This document shows positions 63,201 to 64,000 of a DNA stretch of 64,000 nt, one piece after another. Each line of letters opens with the position of its first letter. The first letter of the stretch is position 1. Origin of the DNA: Johnsonella sp. (GTDB taxonomy: Bacteria > Bacillota > Clostridia > Lachnospirales > Lachnospiraceae); NCBI GenBank assembly GCA_030529445.1, contig JAUMWW010000008.1:1-64000 (forward strand). The letters run 5' to 3'. Under the pieces are notes generated by a model. That model saw only the letters and a program-made list of their open reading frames with translations, had not been told where the DNA came from and searched no databases. Both the position numbers and the translations under genes were made by a program.

Positions 63201-64000
63201 ATTTGAGGAGAAGCTTTGGATCAGGGGGGCGGGAGATCTTGCGAGCGGAGTTGCAGCAAGGCTTTACAGGAGCGGTTTTTCTATCATCATGTCCGAACTT
63301 CCGGTACCGATGACGGTAAGACGAAGCGTAGCCTTTTCTCCCGCGGTTTATCGGGGCGAAAGCGAGGTGGAAGGGATCAGGGCAGTTTTTTGCAAAGATC
63401 TTTCGGAAGCACTTGCGGCATTAAAAAAAGGGCTGATTGCGGTGGTGGCGGATCCGGAAGGAAGTCTTTGCAGGGAATATGCTCCGGACATCCTTATCGA
63501 TGCGATTATGGCAAAAAAGAATCTGGGGACAAAGCCGGAGGATGCCGGAATCGTGATTGCGCTGGGACCGGGATTTGAAGCGGGAAAGGACTGCCATGCA
63601 GTGATTGAGACAAAAAGAGGGCATAATCTCGGAAGGGCGCTTTATCGAGGAAGGGCGGAGGAAAATACAAATATTCCCGGCAATATCGCAGGCTATGATA
63701 AGGAAAGGGTGATCAGGGCGGGAAAGGACGGTATCTTTTCTTCCGGGCGAAGGATAGGGGATATGGTGAAGAAGGGAGAGCTGATCGCCTATTCGGGAGA
63801 GGAGCCCATATATGCCGCTATCGACGGAGTGATAAGAGGGCTGCTGCAAGACGGCGTTTATGCAAAAGAGGGACTTAAATGCGGGGATATCGATCCCAGA
63901 GGCAAAATAGAAAGCTGCTATACGATTTCGGATAAGGCATATGCGATTGCCGGAGGAGTATTGGAAGCGGTTTTATATTTGATGAGAGGAAGAGAAAAAA
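63193..64000 (+). CDS. yqeB: Selenium-dependent molybdenum hydroxylase system protein YqeB (cut by window edge)
   Basis: The frame is open from the ATG at 63193, which has GAGGAGG just upstream, to the right edge, giving 269 codons; the stop is not in view but the end looks near. Motifs of the YqeB/EF2563 family are visible: WIRGAGDLASGVAARLYRSGF at the start, EPEGSL-type ADPEGSLCREY, VIALGPGFEAGKDCHAVIET and GYDKERVIRAGKDGIF. It is a marker protein of selenium-dependent molybdenum hydroxylases with no proven activity. It overlaps yqeC by 8 bp. Further island genes probably follow outside the window. Confidence 0.92.
   Translation, partial: MYKFEEKLWIRGAGDLASGVAARLYRSGFSIIMSELPVPMTVRRSVAFSPAVYRGESEVEGIRAVFCKDLSEALAALKKGLIAVVADPEGSLCREYAPDILIDAIMAKKNLGTKPEDAGIVIALGPGFEAGKDCHAVIETKRGHNLGRALYRGRAEENTNIPGNIAGYDKERVIRAGKDGIFSSGRRIGDMVKKGELIAYSGEEPIYAAIDGVIRGLLQDGVYAKEGLKCGDIDPRGKIESCYTISDKAYAIAGGVLEAVLYLMRGREK

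Noticed and set aside
1-64000. tRNA, rRNA, CRISPR arrays, prophage or insertion sequences
   Set aside because: No tRNA-like cloverleaf, rRNA stretch, regularly spaced repeats, transposase or integrase motif was found on reading through both strands.

Overview
The window looks like the chromosome of a strictly anaerobic, low-to-mid GC Firmicute, most likely a Lachnospiraceae-type Clostridia. The reasons are strong AGGAGG-type ribosome binding sites, many TTG/GTG starts, Clostridia-style lipoproteins, a hybrid cluster protein, a selenium-dependent molybdenum hydroxylase island, and the absence of respiratory oxidase genes. No rRNA, tRNA, CRISPR array, insertion sequence or phage gene was seen.

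Layout: (1) 1-1.3 kb: the end of a DUF819 membrane protein and an M19 dipeptidase. (2) 1.3-12.4 kb: a signalling block. A minus-strand operon encodes a solute-binding lipoprotein with no ABC permease or ATPase, a membrane-bound sensor with a LuxR-type HTH, a large binding-protein/7TM sensor with a degenerate kinase end, a NarL-type histidine kinase and a LuxR response regulator. It is flanked by two paralogous small pseudo-receiver genes. Both paralogues carry the same ACCCTYAGGGGT palindrome exactly 33 bp upstream of their -10 boxes. (3) 12.5-17.9 kb: a nitrosative-stress block with a cytosolic DUF1858/binding-protein hybrid, a HypB/UreG-like metallo-GTPase, an orphan ABC ATPase, a Crp/Fnr (HcpR-like) regulator and Hcp. 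Two GTAAC-N4-GTTAC palindromes sit exactly 32 bp from the -10 of the operon and of hcp. This is the best candidate for an undescribed system, possibly metal or cluster handling for Hcp. (4) 18.3-23.3 kb: a Na/Pi cotransporter and the glycolytic run gap-pgk-tpiA. (5) 23.4-33.1 kb: an iron-uptake operon of the FTR1/P19 type with DUF2318, FtsX permeases, ABC ATPases, DUF4418 and an FMN-binding lipoprotein, behind a promoter with two DtxR-like boxes.

(6) 33.5-41.1 kb: a cluster of two exported rhodanese lipoproteins, two TVP38/DedA-like membrane proteins, a CCG-type Fe-S protein, a fused TIGR04282/TIGR04283 transferase and an unusual kinase-like protein. It resembles the ydjXYZ-ynjE idea of E. 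coli. (7) 41.2-48.2 kb: a hotdog thioesterase, then molybdenum cofactor genes (MoeA-like, moaC, moaA, MOSC, mogA-like) and modABC. (8) 48.2-64 kb: the purine-degradation and selenium-dependent molybdenum hydroxylase island. arcC-ygeW-ygeY-ygeX and a YheO/DauR-type regulator are on the minus strand. ssnA-ygfK-xdhD-hydA-yqeC-yqeB are on the plus strand, with yqeB running off the end.

Regions 7 and 8 fit together. ModABC imports molybdate, the Moa/Moe proteins build the cofactor, YqeB and YqeC are accessory factors for the selenium form, and the XdhD/YgfK hydroxylase with SsnA, HydA, YgeX, YgeY, YgeW and ArcC would ferment purines through diaminopropionate and carbamoyl phosphate to yield ATP. 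The FAD subunit, SelD, MoaD/MoaE and a MobA/MocA-type gene are not in this window.
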